From: Acholeplasma granularum ATCC 19168
GTDB taxonomy: Bacteria; Bacillota_I; Bacilli_A; Acholeplasmatales; Acholeplasmataceae
DNA: 64,000 bases
Assembly (NCBI RefSeq): GCF_000526235.1
Contig: NZ_JAFR01000013.1
Span: 18,506 to 82,505, forward strand
Reading direction: 5' to 3'
Shown here: positions 28,345-37,856 of the stretch, piece by piece
Layout: the number at the start of each line of letters is the position of its first letter
How positions within the stretch are numbered: position 1 is the stretch's first letter
The notes under the pieces: generated by a model
Seen by the model: the letters and a program-made list of their open reading frames with translations, nothing else
Database searches by the model: none
Told to the model about the DNA's origin: nothing
Made by a program: the position numbers and the translations under genes

Positions 28345-29408
28345 GGTTCTGTATCACTAAATATTTGTTGATTTGACTTTAATGGTCTATGTGTTGGCAT
28401 GATTTGTGGTTGTTGTGGTGTGTTATCATTATTACCACCATCTTTTTTGTTTCTGATTGCTTTCATAACACGTTTATGGAAGAACCAGAAATAAGGGATG
28501 ATAACGATTAGTAGTGCATAGATACCATAAACTATAAAGTAGAAGTAAGTAAATTGACTAAAGTCTGCTGGATGGTATGTTAATACTAAGTTATAAGGGT
28601 TGTTTTCTTGTGTTGGTGTCATACCATCTAATAATTTAGAAAAGTTATAACTTTCTGGTGTAATGTTTAATGTTTCATCAAGTACCATTGGACTACCTTG
28701 ATAAGTTTCTGTACCATCAGTGATTCTATAAATAAATGCTGGTTCTGTTTCTTGATCAAAGTGTGCATATAGATCAACTGCTAGAATGTGGTATTCATTT
28801 GTACCTTCTAGTGTTTTTTGAGCATCTGTGTAAAAATGTGGGTTAAATAGATAAGTTGTTAAAGGTACTCTTTGGTTTGAAATAAAACCGTCTGGAGAGG
28901 TGTAGATATTTAGGTATGGAGCATTGACTTCATTACCTTCTGTATCTTTACCATTTAATACAACTTTTGTTTTTTCTGGGTCATTGACATTGTATGCTGT
29001 TACTTCAATACTATAGTATAAAGCATCTTCTGAGTATGATTCTAATACTATATAGAAACCATCATAATATATATCTACGTTTGGATCTTTAATTAAACTA
29101 ATAAATGGGTAAATACCTAGTTTTACTTGGTATTTAGCATCAATTTCTGTGTTATTTGTTGTATCATAGTATAATTGATCAGTAGAAGTTTTAATTTGGT
29201 CTTTAGAATAATATGTTTCAAGTGCTGCATTATAACGATCTAATCCTTCGAATGTTGTGTATGATTCATTATTCTTCATTGCATCGATTATGTGAGTACT
29301 TGCATACTCACTACGCATCATTCCTGTAACCCCCATTAAAGTAACTTCAACAAATCCTAATATGAGTAAAACAAATATAAAATAAAATATTCTTCCTATC
29401 CATTTCAT
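28329..29408 (-). CDS. Membrane-anchored protein with a large outside domain, function unknown
   Basis: About 359 residues from the ATG at 29408. One membrane helix near the N-terminus (IFYFIFVLLILGFVEV) and one near 300 (FYFIVYGIYALLIVIIPYFWFF) flank some 270 polar residues predicted outside the cell, rich in Tyr, Thr, Asp and Asn. The cytoplasmic tail is basic and then Gln/Pro-rich. I do not recognise a family. The frame is open to 29444, but no ribosome-binding site supports earlier ATGs; AAAGGA lies about 12 bases before the chosen one. Confidence 0.75.
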   Translation of the reverse strand: MKWIGRIFYFIFVLLILGFVEVTLMGVTGMMRSEYASTHIIDAMKNNESYTTFEGLDRYNAALETYYSKDQIKTSTDQLYYDTTNNTEIDAKYQVKLGIYPFISLIKDPNVDIYYDGFYIVLESYSEDALYYSIEVTAYNVNDPEKTKVVLNGKDTEGNEVNAPYLNIYTSPDGFISNQRVPLTTYLFNPHFYTDAQKTLEGTNEYHILAVDLYAHFDQETEPAFIYRITDGTETYQGSPMVLDETLNITPESYNFSKLLDGMTPTQENNPYNLVLTYHPADFSQFTYFYFIVYGIYALLIVIIPYFWFFHKRVMKAIRNKKDGGNNDNTPQQPQIMPTHRPLKSNQQIFSDTEPKSDK

Positions 29409-29492
29409 CTGGCAAATACATCCTTTCATGATATATAATAACAAATAAAATATGAAACTTTACAAAAAACGTATTTTTACCGTATTTTAAAC

Positions 29493-29520
29493 TTTACAAA
29501 ACAAAAAATGTTGGTATAAT
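29493..29520 (+). promoter_or_regulatory. Promoter of the tRNA His-Gln-Leu cluster
   Basis: TTTACA at 29493-29498 and TATAAT at 29515-29520 with a 16-bp spacer, 18 bases before tRNA-His. Confidence 0.75.
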
Positions 29521-29538
29521 AATACTTGCGCAAAGTAT

Positions 29539-29615
29539 GGCGGTTGTGGCGAAGTGGTTAACGCATCGGCTTGTGGCGCCGACACTCGGGGGTTCAATTC
29601 CCCTCGGCCGCCCCA
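29539..29615 (+). tRNA. tRNA-His (GTG anticodon)
   Basis: The acceptor GCGGTTG pairs with CGGCCGC with two G-T pairs, preceded by the extra G-1 opposite C73 typical of tRNA-His. The anticodon loop is CTTGTGG, the T-loop TTCAATT, and CCA is encoded. Confidence 0.95.
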
Positions 29616-29638
29616 TCTTGCGAAAATAAATAAAATGT

Positions 29639-29713
29639 AGGCCCATAGCCAAGCGGTAAGGCAACGGACTTTGACTCCGTCACTCGTAGGTTCAAATCCT
29701 GCTGGGCCTGCCA
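29639..29713 (+). tRNA. tRNA-Gln (TTG anticodon)
   Basis: The acceptor AGGCCCA pairs fully with TGGGCCT. The anticodon stem ACGGA/TCCGT encloses a loop with TTG; the T-arm is GTAGGTTCAAATCCTGC, and discriminator G is followed by an encoded CCA. Confidence 0.95.
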
Positions 29714-29740
29714 TTTTTATAAAGAAAGTCCACTATCCAT

Positions 29741-29825
29741 GCGGGTGTGGCGAAATTGGCAGACGCACTAGACTTAGGATCTAGCGCTTTACGGCATGCA
29801 GGTTCAAGTCCTGTCACCCGCACCA
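29741..29825 (+). tRNA. tRNA-Leu (TAG anticodon)
   Basis: 85 bases with a long variable arm (class II). The acceptor GCGGGTG pairs with CACCCGC. The anticodon stem TAGA/TCTA encloses TAG, the T-arm is TTCAAGT, and CCA is encoded. Its 3' end marks the border between the housekeeping part and the restriction island, a common integration point, although I see no attachment-site duplication. Confidence 0.95.
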
Positions 29826-29839
29826 AGTTGATTTGAAAT

Positions 29840-29875
29840 GGGTTGATACAATTTGTATCAGACCTTTTTTTATTT
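29840..29875 (+). terminator. Terminator after the tRNA cluster
   Basis: GGTTGATACA and TGTATCAGACC form a stem with a small bulge around an ATT loop, followed by a run of T at 29864-29871. Confidence 0.75.
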
Positions 29876-30045
29876 TGTAGGCAGAAAGGGAAAAAATACC
29901 TAACCGCCAGTTTTATATTGAACTATAGAGTCCTGTAATAGTCTAGATTTAGACTATCTATAGGTTTCTTTTTATTTTGTTAGTCAACTATTTAACGATT
30001 ACCTTACTTTTTAACGATTTGAGAAATAAGATATTCCGTAATAAA

Positions 30046-30074
30046 TAGACAATTTGACAAAAAAGTGCTATAAT
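30046..30074 (+). promoter_or_regulatory. Promoter of the type I restriction operon
   Basis: TAGACA at 30046-30051 and TATAAT at 30069-30074, spacer 17. A TTGACA at 30054 is only nine bases from the -10 and so unlikely to be the -35. Confidence 0.65.
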
Positions 30075-30110
30075 TTTGAATATATAGTTACATTTATAAT
30101 GGAGGTAATT

Positions 30111-30308
30111 ATGGATTACCAACGATTAGTGAAAAAATTAAGGAAAAAGTTAATATTGTCACAACAGGAACTAGCTGAGTTATTAGAGGTTTCTTTTTCA
30201 TCAATTAATAGATGGGAGACTAGAAAACACGAGCCAACCATTAAAGTTAAAAGAAAAATAGTTGAGCTTTGTAAAGAAAATAATATTGATTTGGAGGGGA
30301 AAGAATAA
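30111..30308 (+). CDS. Small XRE-family helix-turn-helix regulator of the hsd operon
   Basis: 65 residues, essentially one Cro/CI-type helix-turn-helix: LVKKLRKKLILSQQELAELLEVSFSSINRWETRKHEPT. I start it at the ATG at 30111 directly behind GGAGG; the frame is open further upstream, but that would run through the promoter. Its TAA overlaps the hsdR ATG (TAATG), so regulator and nuclease are coupled. A role as a controller of the restriction genes is inferred from position. Confidence 0.85.
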   Translation: MDYQRLVKKLRKKLILSQQELAELLEVSFSSINRWETRKHEPTIKVKRKIVELCKENNIDLEGKE

Positions 30309-33300
30309 TGTTACATTTTAATGAAGATACAAGAGTAAAATTACCTGCAACCATTCAATTTTTAAGATTAGGTTATGAATATCAATCACTTAAAGGGGCT
30401 AGGATTGACTTTGAAACTAAGATCTTTATTGATAGATTTAAAACAAGTTTAGAAAGAATCAACAAGAGAGAAATATCTAACGATGAGTTGTTTGCTCTTT
30501 TAGCTGAAATTAACACTTTAATTAAGAATAATGATTTAGGTAAAGAGTTTTATAAGAGGTTGCTTTCTTCTGAATATCAAATCAAATTATTAGATTTCGA
30601 GGACTTCAGTAACAATGATTTTGCTGTTGTTAATGAACTACCTTTTAGTATTAAAGAAGGAACAGAAGAAGGCTCATTTAGACCAGATATTAATATTTTA
30701 ATCAACGGTATGCCGTTAGCATTTTTGGAAGTTAAACATCCTAATAATAGTGGTGGTATTCAAGTTGAGTTTGAAAGAATGATTAATAAGAGATTGAAGA
30801 ATGATGACTATAAAAAGTACTTCAATTTACTTCAACTTATCTCTTTTTCAAATAATATGGAATATGAAGATGCTGATGATGACATTGCTGATGAAGTTAA
30901 AGCAGGATCTTTTTATACGACTCCAAATGGACAAAGCACAACATTCTCTTTCTTTAGAGAAGATATAAAAGAATACCATTCCAAATACAAACTCAAAGAA
31001 ATCGATGAAGCAACAGTAAAATTTGTGGTAAAAGACGGTGGTTATAATCCAGATGAAACAGATACACCGGAATTTAACACTAACCTTTCGGACCTTACTC
31101 CATGCAACAGATTTATAACTTCTCTGTTTGATAAAGAGAGATTACTCTATATGCTTCGTTATGGAGTCATGTTTTTGACTGAAATTAAGAAGGTTCACAA
31201 TGCTTCAACTAACACTAATGAGGAAATTCCAATTAAGCAAAAGCATATTATGAGATATCCTCAGTTCTTTGCCACAAGAGCTATTATTAAGCGATTTGGA
31301 GAAGAAGATAAAAATGGTATTATTTGGCACACGCAAGGTTCAGGTAAAACAGCACTGTCAGCATATTCACTTAAAGTTATTACAGATTACTTTGCCAAAA
31401 AGAATGTTAACACTAGATTTTTCTTTGTTGTCGATAGACTTGATTTGATGACTCAAGCAACTACAGAGTTTACTAATAGAGGATTTACTGTAACTAGCGT
31501 TTCAAGTAAGACGGAATTTGCAAAAGAACTAAAGAAACCACTGGACGAAGATAATGATGGCATTGGTACAATTTGTGTAGTTAATATCCATAAATTAATG
31601 GAAGAATCAAAGATGCCAGTCATCGAGAATGTATATAATGTAAAAGTTCAAAGAATCTTCTTTGTCGATGAAGCTCACAGATCCTATAATATTCATGGAG
31701 AATTTTTTAAGAACTTAATGACTTGTGATTCCAATGGTATTTATATTGCCATGACAGGAACACCTTTATTAACTAAGAAAGAACGTTCTAATCTAAAATT
31801 TGGTGATTACATTCATAAGTATTTCTACGATAAGTCTATCGCAGATGGATATACATTAAGAATTAAAAAGGAACAAATCGACACAGCGGCAAAGGCTGAA
31901 ATTAAAGAAAATCTTGATATTGAAAACCAAAACCTTGATAGCAAAGATGTTTATGAATCTGATGACTATATAGAAGGTGTTTCTAAGTATATTGAAAGAG
32001 ACTTCAGACAATTTAGACTTGTTAATACTGACAATACTATCGGTGGAATGATTGTATGTCGTTCTAATGATCAAGCAAGAAAAATCAATGAATGGATTAA
32101 GAATCACAGTAAACTCACAAGTGGACTAGTAATGTCTGATAGCGAAAATAATGCGAATCAAAATGTACTAAACAAACAACATCAAATAAACTTCAGAGAA
32201 AGTGGTTTTCCTGATATTTTAGTTGTTCACTATATGCTTACAACTGGTTATGATGTTAAACGATTAAAGAAAATGTACCTATTAAGAGGTCCTCATGCAC
32301 AAAGTTTACTTCAAACAATCTCTCGTGTTAATAGACCTTATAAGAGTCCAACAGGAAAAGTTTATCAATATGGATATATCGTAGACTTTGTTGATATAGA
32401 GAAAGAATATACAAATACTCTTGATGCTTATATTAAAGAACTTGAGGCTGACATAAATGAAGATGGAGATGATGAAGTTTCATTATCTGGTCTTGTAGTC
32501 GATAAAGAAGATATAAAGAGAAAACTCGATAAACTCCAAACTGAATTGAAACAATTTATACCAACTGATAATATTGAAATGTTCGTAAAGATGATGCAGT
32601 ACTTCAACAAGGAAGCTTTAATAAAAATTAGAAAGCTTTTAACTGGAGTAAAAGACTGCTCTGTTGAATTCAAACTATCAAGAGCGGTAGAATATTCAAA
32701 ACTTATTGATGATGATAAAGTTAATAAATACTTAAAAGCAGTTAATGACAGAATATCATTTATCAATTTATCAAGCAAGGTTATTGATACACTCGACATT
32801 ATGAATAATGAAGAAGTAATCAAAGTGGTTTATGAGTTCATTAAGACAAGAATTACGATTCTCGAGTTAGGTAAATTCATGCTAAAAGAAGCTGACTTCG
32901 ATAAAGTTAAAGATGTGCTTACTGAACTACAAAGAGAAGTTCAAAAGAATAAAAACAAGAAAGATATGAAGGTACAAAAACTTGAAGAATTACTTAAGAA
33001 GATATTTGATAAACTTCAAGTGTTTGACTATGCCACAATTGATGAATTGTCAGATGAGTTAAGAACAGCTCTTGAAGAAGCAAAAAGAATAAACGAAGAG
33101 AATGATAGACTATCTCAAGCTTATGGTGGTAGTTTTGCATTTGTTAAGACTTTAAGTGATGCTGTAATTGAAACTACTATTGATAGATCTGATATTGAAG
33201 CATTCCTCAAGATTATTTACGATAATATCAAAGATACTATATATGATGATGCTTTAATAATACAAGGCAAAAAAGGATTTATTGATGCTACAAAAGTAAA

Positions 33301-33412
33301 AATAACTGTAATATTAATTAAAGAAAAATTATTCAAAAAAGTTAAAGATTCCTATGACGATCTTCTAGAAATGTTATATGTGAACTTACTTCTTTATAAA
33401 GAGAGCATTTAG
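30308..33412 (+). CDS. hsdR: Type I restriction enzyme, R subunit
   Basis: 1034 residues, typical for HsdR. The N-terminal nuclease domain has the PD-(D/E)XK pattern FRPDINILINGMPLAFLEVKH near 123-140. The SF2 translocase has Walker A HTQGSGKTALSA near 342, VDEAHRSY near 453, MTGTPLL, and motif VI region LLQTISRVNRPYK. A long helical C-terminal region binds the methyltransferase. It translocates DNA and cuts at a distance from unmodified sites. The next gene hsdM follows after a GGGGGG-containing site. Confidence 0.96.
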   Translation: MLHFNEDTRVKLPATIQFLRLGYEYQSLKGARIDFETKIFIDRFKTSLERINKREISNDELFALLAEINTLIKNNDLGKEFYKRLLSSEYQIKLLDFEDFSNNDFAVVNELPFSIKEGTEEGSFRPDINILINGMPLAFLEVKHPNNSGGIQVEFERMINKRLKNDDYKKYFNLLQLISFSNNMEYEDADDDIADEVKAGSFYTTPNGQSTTFSFFREDIKEYHSKYKLKEIDEATVKFVVKDGGYNPDETDTPEFNTNLSDLTPCNRFITSLFDKERLLYMLRYGVMFLTEIKKVHNASTNTNEEIPIKQKHIMRYPQFFATRAIIKRFGEEDKNGIIWHTQGSGKTALSAYSLKVITDYFAKKNVNTRFFFVVDRLDLMTQATTEFTNRGFTVTSVSSKTEFAKELKKPLDEDNDGIGTICVVNIHKLMEESKMPVIENVYNVKVQRIFFVDEAHRSYNIHGEFFKNLMTCDSNGIYIAMTGTPLLTKKERSNLKFGDYIHKYFYDKSIADGYTLRIKKEQIDTAAKAEIKENLDIENQNLDSKDVYESDDYIEGVSKYIERDFRQFRLVNTDNTIGGMIVCRSNDQARKINEWIKNHSKLTSGLVMSDSENNANQNVLNKQHQINFRESGFPDILVVHYMLTTGYDVKRLKKMYLLRGPHAQSLLQTISRVNRPYKSPTGKVYQYGYIVDFVDIEKEYTNTLDAYIKELEADINEDGDDEVSLSGLVVDKEDIKRKLDKLQTELKQFIPTDNIEMFVKMMQYFNKEALIKIRKLLTGVKDCSVEFKLSRAVEYSKLIDDDKVNKYLKAVNDRISFINLSSKVIDTLDIMNNEEVIKVVYEFIKTRITILELGKFMLKEADFDKVKDVLTELQREVQKNKNKKDMKVQKLEELLKKIFDKLQVFDYATIDELSDELRTALEEAKRINEENDRLSQAYGGSFAFVKTLSDAVIETTIDRSDIEAFLKIIYDNIKDTIYDDALIIQGKKGFIDATKVKITVILIKEKLFKKVKDSYDDLLEMLYVNLLLYKESI

Positions 33413-33424
33413 GGGGGGACAAAT

Positions 33425-35086
33425 ATGCCAAATTATGTAGAATTAGAAAAAAATATAAAATCTATTATTGATGACTTACAAGGGTTATGTTCAACTAATG
33501 GATTATCCAATACTGCTTATGAAGAAGTAGTAGTTACTTCCGTTTTTCTTTATAAGTTTTTAAATGATAAGTTCATGGCCAATCTAAGAAAGTTCTGTAA
33601 AGATACAGGATTAGACTATCAAGCTGTGATAAAAAATGAAGATGATATGCTTGATGCTTTTTATGCTGCTTATCCACAAGATGTAGCATTCAAATACGAA
33701 GATACAATTGATTATTTAGTACAGCACATTAAAGATGATAATTTCTATAATCAATTGGATAAGACATTAGTCAGAATTTCTAATTACAAGGAAAACCAAT
33801 CTTTTAGTGTTGAAACAGCTGGTGGTGAAAAGAAACCACTATTCACTGAGATTTGTGATAAGGTTGAAGTTTCAAAAAGAAATGCATTTGCGAGAAATGT
33901 ATTTTCATATATCACCAGAGATAGATTTGATTTTGGTGAAACAATTGAAGGAAACTATGACTTCTTCAGTACAATTTTTGAATATTTGATTCAAAACTAT
34001 AATGTAGCTAGTGGAACATATGCTGAGTACTTCACTCCACAAGCATTATCAAGTGCTATTGCTAAAATATTAGTGCATATGTCACCAGTCGAAGATAAGA
34101 TTTATGAAATTTACGATCCATCAGCGGGTTCTGGTTCCTTAGTCCTTCATTTAGCAAATGAACTTGGAGATGGGAAGTTTGGTAATAAAGCTAGAGTTTT
34201 CACACAAGACATATCACAAAAATCATCAAGATTCTTAAGAATAAATATGCTCCTAAATGGATTGAAAGAATCACTTGAAAACATTATTGAGGGTGACACA
34301 TTAGAAACTCCTGCTCACTACAAAATTAAAGGTGATGACACTTCAGGATTAAAGAAGTTTGACTTCATAACATCTAATCCTCCTTTTAAAACAGACTTCT
34401 CATCCACTAGAGATAAAATTGAAACTAAGTGGGAGAAAACTACTAGATTCTTTGCAGGAGTACCTAAAATTCCTAATTCTAAGAAAGAATCTATGGCTAT
34501 TTATCTCTGTTTTATTCAACACATCTTATACTCACTAAAGGATGGTGGTAAAGCTGCAATTGTTGTTCCTACTGGCTTTATTACAGCTCAAACAGGTATT
34601 GAAAAAACGATTAGACAAAATATTATTGATAACAAGTGGCTACGTGGAGTTATTTCTATGCCTTCTAATATTTTTGCTAATACAGGGACAAATGTATCAG
34701 TATTATTTATTGATAAATCTAACAGGAATGATGAAGTATTATTAATGGATGCATCTAAACTTGGTGAAAAAGTTAAAGTAGGAAAGAATCAAAAAACAGT
34801 ATTATCAAAAGTAGAATTGGAAAGAATAATTAATAGTTTTGTCGAACATAAAGTTGAAGAAGATTTTTCTATATCAGTAACGTATAAGCAAATCAAAGAC
34901 AAAAATTATTCATTTAGTGCTGGACAATATTTTGATGTTAAAATTGAGTATATTGAATTATCTGCAGAATTATTTGAAGAGAAAATGAAATCATATAAAT
35001 CTAATCTTACAGCATTATTTTCTGAAGGTAAAACTTTAGAGGAAGAGATCAAGAATAAACTTAGGGATTTGAACTATGAAGACTAA
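33425..35086 (+). CDS. hsdM: Type I restriction enzyme, M subunit (N6-adenine methyltransferase)
   Basis: 553 residues. An N-terminal helical domain is followed by the SAM-binding motif YDPSAGSGSLVLHLANEL near 230 and the catalytic SNPPF near 318 (gamma-class N6-adenine enzymes). It modifies the site chosen by HsdS and is part of the restriction complex. It overlaps hsdS by 11 bases. No frame damage is seen. Confidence 0.96.
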   Translation: MPNYVELEKNIKSIIDDLQGLCSTNGLSNTAYEEVVVTSVFLYKFLNDKFMANLRKFCKDTGLDYQAVIKNEDDMLDAFYAAYPQDVAFKYEDTIDYLVQHIKDDNFYNQLDKTLVRISNYKENQSFSVETAGGEKKPLFTEICDKVEVSKRNAFARNVFSYITRDRFDFGETIEGNYDFFSTIFEYLIQNYNVASGTYAEYFTPQALSSAIAKILVHMSPVEDKIYEIYDPSAGSGSLVLHLANELGDGKFGNKARVFTQDISQKSSRFLRINMLLNGLKESLENIIEGDTLETPAHYKIKGDDTSGLKKFDFITSNPPFKTDFSSTRDKIETKWEKTTRFFAGVPKIPNSKKESMAIYLCFIQHILYSLKDGGKAAIVVPTGFITAQTGIEKTIRQNIIDNKWLRGVISMPSNIFANTGTNVSVLFIDKSNRNDEVLLMDASKLGEKVKVGKNQKTVLSKVELERIINSFVEHKVEEDFSISVTYKQIKDKNYSFSAGQYFDVKIEYIELSAELFEEKMKSYKSNLTALFSEGKTLEEEIKNKLRDLNYED

Positions 35087-36281
35087 ATTAATCGAATATA
35101 AACTATCTGACTTATATGAGATGAGTTCTGGGATTAGTACTAAACCCGAACAAGCAGGACATGGTTATCCATTTTTTTCTTTTAGTACAATCTTTAATAA
35201 TGCAGTTCTCCCTGAAGAAATAACTGATTTTATGGATACATCAGATAAAGAAAGAGAAACTTATTCAGTTAGAAAAGGAGATATTTTAATAACGAGAACA
35301 AGTGAAACAATTGATGAGTTAGCTATGAGTAGTGTTGCTTTAAAAGACTATCCAAATGCAACGTTCAGCGGATTTGCAAAAAGACTAAGACCAATCAAAA
35401 ATAATATAACGTACCCAAAATTCATGGCCTATTTCATGAGGTCAGAATATTTTAGAAAAATTATTAATTGTAAGGCAACAATGACCTTAAGAGCAAGTTT
35501 TAATGAAGAGATTTTTTCGTATATAAAAATAATGATTCCAGATTATAATGATCAAGTTAAAATAGGCGATTTATTTTATACTATTGAAAAGAAAATCAGA
35601 AATAACAATAAGATTTACACAGAGTTAGAGTCATTTACAAAAACATTATATGATTATTGGTTTCTTCAATTTGAATTTCCTAATGATAATGATAAACCTT
35701 ATAAATCCTTAGGAGGGAGAATGGTTTGGAATGAAGAACTTAAAAGAGAAATCCCCGAAGGATGGACAGAATCAACCTTATCCGAAATATCAAATATGTA
35801 TCAGCCGAATACATTTGATGCAAAATTATTAGAAGATGATGGGAAATATAGAGTTTATGGTGCTGGAGGATACATGGGACAATATCATGATTTTAACCAT
35901 AAAGAATCAGAAATATTTATATCCTGTAGGGGGAGTTGTGGTAATATTTATAGATCAATGCCATTTTCATTAATTACAGGGAATGCTATGATTGTGCATC
36001 CTAATAACATCTATTTATTTGAATACCTATATTTGACATTACAAAGAATTGGAGTGAAAAATTGCATTACTGGTTCTGTTCAACCACAAATTACAAGAAC
36101 TTCTTTAAATGATTGGAAATTAGTAGTTCCTAGTGAAAAAGTTGTTAGACATTTCAAAAGTATTGTAGAGCCGATATTTAAAAAGCAAGAAACTATTATA
36201 GAGGAGAATAGCAAACTAAATTCGCTGAGAGATTTTCTATTACCTATGCTGATGAATGGTCAAATATCATTTAATAAATAA
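35076..36281 (+). CDS. hsdS: Type I restriction enzyme, specificity subunit
   Basis: 401 residues with two target-recognition domains (about 1-165 and 225-365). Each is followed by a conserved coiled-coil helix (FYTIEKKIRNNNKIYTELESFTKTLYDYWFLQFEFP; FKKQETIIEENSKLNSLRDFLLPMLMNGQI). Recognition should be bipartite; the bases cannot be predicted here. The second domain is preceded by REIPEGWTESTLSEI, the usual boundary. There is only one hsdS and no inverted partial copy nearby, so no sign of phase-variable shuffling. Confidence 0.94.
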   Translation: MKTKLIEYKLSDLYEMSSGISTKPEQAGHGYPFFSFSTIFNNAVLPEEITDFMDTSDKERETYSVRKGDILITRTSETIDELAMSSVALKDYPNATFSGFAKRLRPIKNNITYPKFMAYFMRSEYFRKIINCKATMTLRASFNEEIFSYIKIMIPDYNDQVKIGDLFYTIEKKIRNNNKIYTELESFTKTLYDYWFLQFEFPNDNDKPYKSLGGRMVWNEELKREIPEGWTESTLSEISNMYQPNTFDAKLLEDDGKYRVYGAGGYMGQYHDFNHKESEIFISCRGSCGNIYRSMPFSLITGNAMIVHPNNIYLFEYLYLTLQRIGVKNCITGSVQPQITRTSLNDWKLVVPSEKVVRHFKSIVEPIFKKQETIIEENSKLNSLRDFLLPMLMNGQISFNK

Positions 36282-36284
36282 AAG

Positions 36285-36327
36285 AAAAAGCGACTTAGCT
36301 CAATTACGAGTTAGGTCGCTATTTTTA
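36285..36327 (+). terminator. Terminator of the hsd operon
   Basis: AGCGACTTAGCT at 36289-36300 pairs with AGTTAGGTCGCT at 36309-36320 with two wobbles, flanked by A-rich and T-rich runs. Confidence 0.85.
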
Positions 36328-36468
36328 TTCCTCAATAAATAATTCCGGAATATTAATATATATTTCAGGTGTTTCATTTTTTGTACTCTCATCAGAACAG
36401 TTAAGAAGAAGTTTTTTTCTTAGCACAAATGGTACCAGTTCAGAAAGTACTATGTAGACCTCGATTAA
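36325..36468 (-). pseudogene. Possible C-terminal gene remnant
   Basis: On the minus strand a frame of about 47 codons with protein-like composition ends in a TAA at 36327-36325 (tail TPEIYINIPELFIEE). It has no start and is cut off on its upstream side by a stop next to the GGGGTGCG array. I do not recognise the parent. It could be chance, but the base choice looks coding. Confidence 0.3.
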
Positions 36469-36471
36469 TTA

Positions 36472-36590
36472 AAGGTGCGTAAAACTAGTCAAGGGTGCGT
36501 GATTTACCATCAAGGGTGCCTAAATTTTGCTAGGGGTGCGCTGTTGTATCGTTAATGGTTGACTAACCCATAGAAATCATGAATCGATAA
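36472..36590. repeat. Array 1 of four GGGTGCG units with a conserved tail
   Basis: GGTGC cores lie at 36474, 36494, 36515 and 36535, that is 20-21 bp apart, within AAGGTGCG, AAGGGTGCG, AAGGGTGCC and AGGGGTGCG. After the last unit a tail TTGTATC...TAA..GGT.GA.TAACCCATA matches the tail of array 2 at 56.17 kb. Both arrays point the same way. Confidence 0.8.
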
Positions 36591-36613
36591 GTAAAAACCA
36601 CCAAATATCACAT

Positions 36614-36693
36614 AAAAATGCCCTATTAAGGGCATTTTTTTAATAATATAAGTCTATCAAGAGAGCTTGGCAGCTTTTGAGATAGACTTTTTC
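36614..36693 (+). terminator. Two consecutive hairpins downstream of array 1
   Basis: The first stem is AAAAATGCCCT / AGGGCATTTTT (36614-36642) with further T. The second is AAGTCTATC / GATAGACTT (36650-36689) followed by TTTTC, with an inner AGCT self-pairing. Both look like intrinsic terminators, although no intact gene lies directly upstream. Confidence 0.65.
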
Positions 36694-36740
36694 TTTGCAA
36701 AAAATTGAGATTAAAATTTATGGTAACACGGAGTTGAACT

Positions 36741-37166
36741 TCAAATGTAAATGGAGTAAGAAACTCTAGTTAATTTATAACCTGGTTTTAATAAAACACT
36801 TGAATCAACAATCTTTAAATTAAAATCATCATTATCAATAATATTTAATTTTAATGTGTAGTTATCAATTGTATTCATATTCACGTTACTAAATACATGT
36901 TTTACATTTTCAATATCCATGTCAACGTGAAAGTTCTTAATTAGTTTTGTAAGATTAGAAACTTTCTTTTTAGCAGATAACAATTTTGTTTTATAAGTAA
37001 GAACATCAATTTTATTATCGTTATTATCTTGTAGTACTAAATCAGATTTAGAAATATGATCATTTAGATAAGTACCTATTTCGTTAAGAATTAGTTACTG
37101 AGATTCTTTAATTTTACTTACTGCATCCATAAGCAGTAACATAAGATTTTTAACCCTAATCATCAT
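36741..37166 (-). pseudogene. Unrecognised gene with one in-frame TAA
   Basis: Reading the minus strand from the ATG at 37166 gives 23 codons, then TAA at 37097-37095, then 117 further codons in the same frame to a TAA at 36743. The frame is otherwise open and its composition protein-like (SAKKKVSNLTKLIKNF, TLKLNIIDNDDFNLKIVD). The second part alone has an ATG at 36983 and could give 80 residues. I do not recognise the family. Confidence 0.45.
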
Positions 37167-37298
37167 TCGATTTTTCTAGGCTTTGTTATAACAAAATAGT
37201 GTTGGTATTTCATACATTCTTTTTGGTATCAGTTCAAAGAAACAAAGAAGATACGTACAGAATGTAATAAAAATGTAGTGTGAAATGAAAATATTCCT

Positions 37299-37327
37299 TT
37301 GAAATGTGTGATGTCATGTAGTATAAT
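37299..37327 (+). promoter_or_regulatory. Promoter of the HExxH protein gene
   Basis: TTGAAA at 37299-37304 and TATAAT at 37322-37327, spacer 17. It overlaps an in-frame upstream start candidate and so rules that start out. Confidence 0.7.
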
Positions 37328-37355
37328 CGCTTTAACAAAACAGGGAGATTTTAAG

Positions 37356-37856
37356 ATGAGTCATGACAATCATAACTTCAAAGAAAAGTTAATCATTTCA
37401 GCAACTAACTTCGCAAGAGAAAAAACAAATGTAGATCCAGGACTATGGGTATTTATAAACAATGGAAATATCTTTAAATCAATTAATCATTCTGGACTTT
37501 TTGAAAAAGATACCTTTGTTATTAGATATAACCGTGATTGGATAAATATTGCCAGTGAAGAACAAATCATTAAGACTGCATTTCATGAAACATTCCACGC
37601 AGTTCAACAACAAGCCCTCGTTGGAAGAAGACTAGGACTCAAGTCAGATATCTTTACTGAAGATGAATTAGACACATTAGAACACGAATTTAAAGATGAA
37701 AACTATGATGATTCAGTTGATACCTGGCATACCCACTTAAGTGAACTACAAGCAGAAACCTTTGCAGCATATTTATTTGAACGTTATAAGAAAGATTTAG
37801 AAAAACACGAAGAACTAGTCACAAAGTATTATAAAAGGTTTATAAACGAAGAATAG
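37356..37856 (+). CDS. Putative zincin-type metalloprotease (HExxH)
   Basis: 166 residues starting at 37356, eight bases after GGGAG and 29 bases after the -10. The zinc motif is FHETFHAVQQQA near residue 84 (HETFH). A downstream LSELQAETFAAYLFERYKKD could supply the third zinc ligand, an arrangement that recalls ImmA/IrrE-like or similar gluzincins. No signal peptide is seen, so it is cytoplasmic. It stands alone between decayed DNA and an R-M locus; its target is unknown. Confidence 0.7.
   Translation: MSHDNHNFKEKLIISATNFAREKTNVDPGLWVFINNGNIFKSINHSGLFEKDTFVIRYNRDWINIASEEQIIKTAFHETFHAVQQQALVGRRLGLKSDIFTEDELDTLEHEFKDENYDDSVDTWHTHLSELQAETFAAYLFERYKKDLEKHEELVTKYYKRFINEE

Noticed and set aside
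29487..29714. Minus-strand ORF across the tRNA genes
   Set aside because: It is antisense to two clear tRNAs; similar spurious proteins are often translated from tRNA regions.
36472..36540. GGGGTGCG array as a CRISPR array
   Set aside because: The repeated part is only 7-9 bases with about 12-base gaps, and no cas gene is present.
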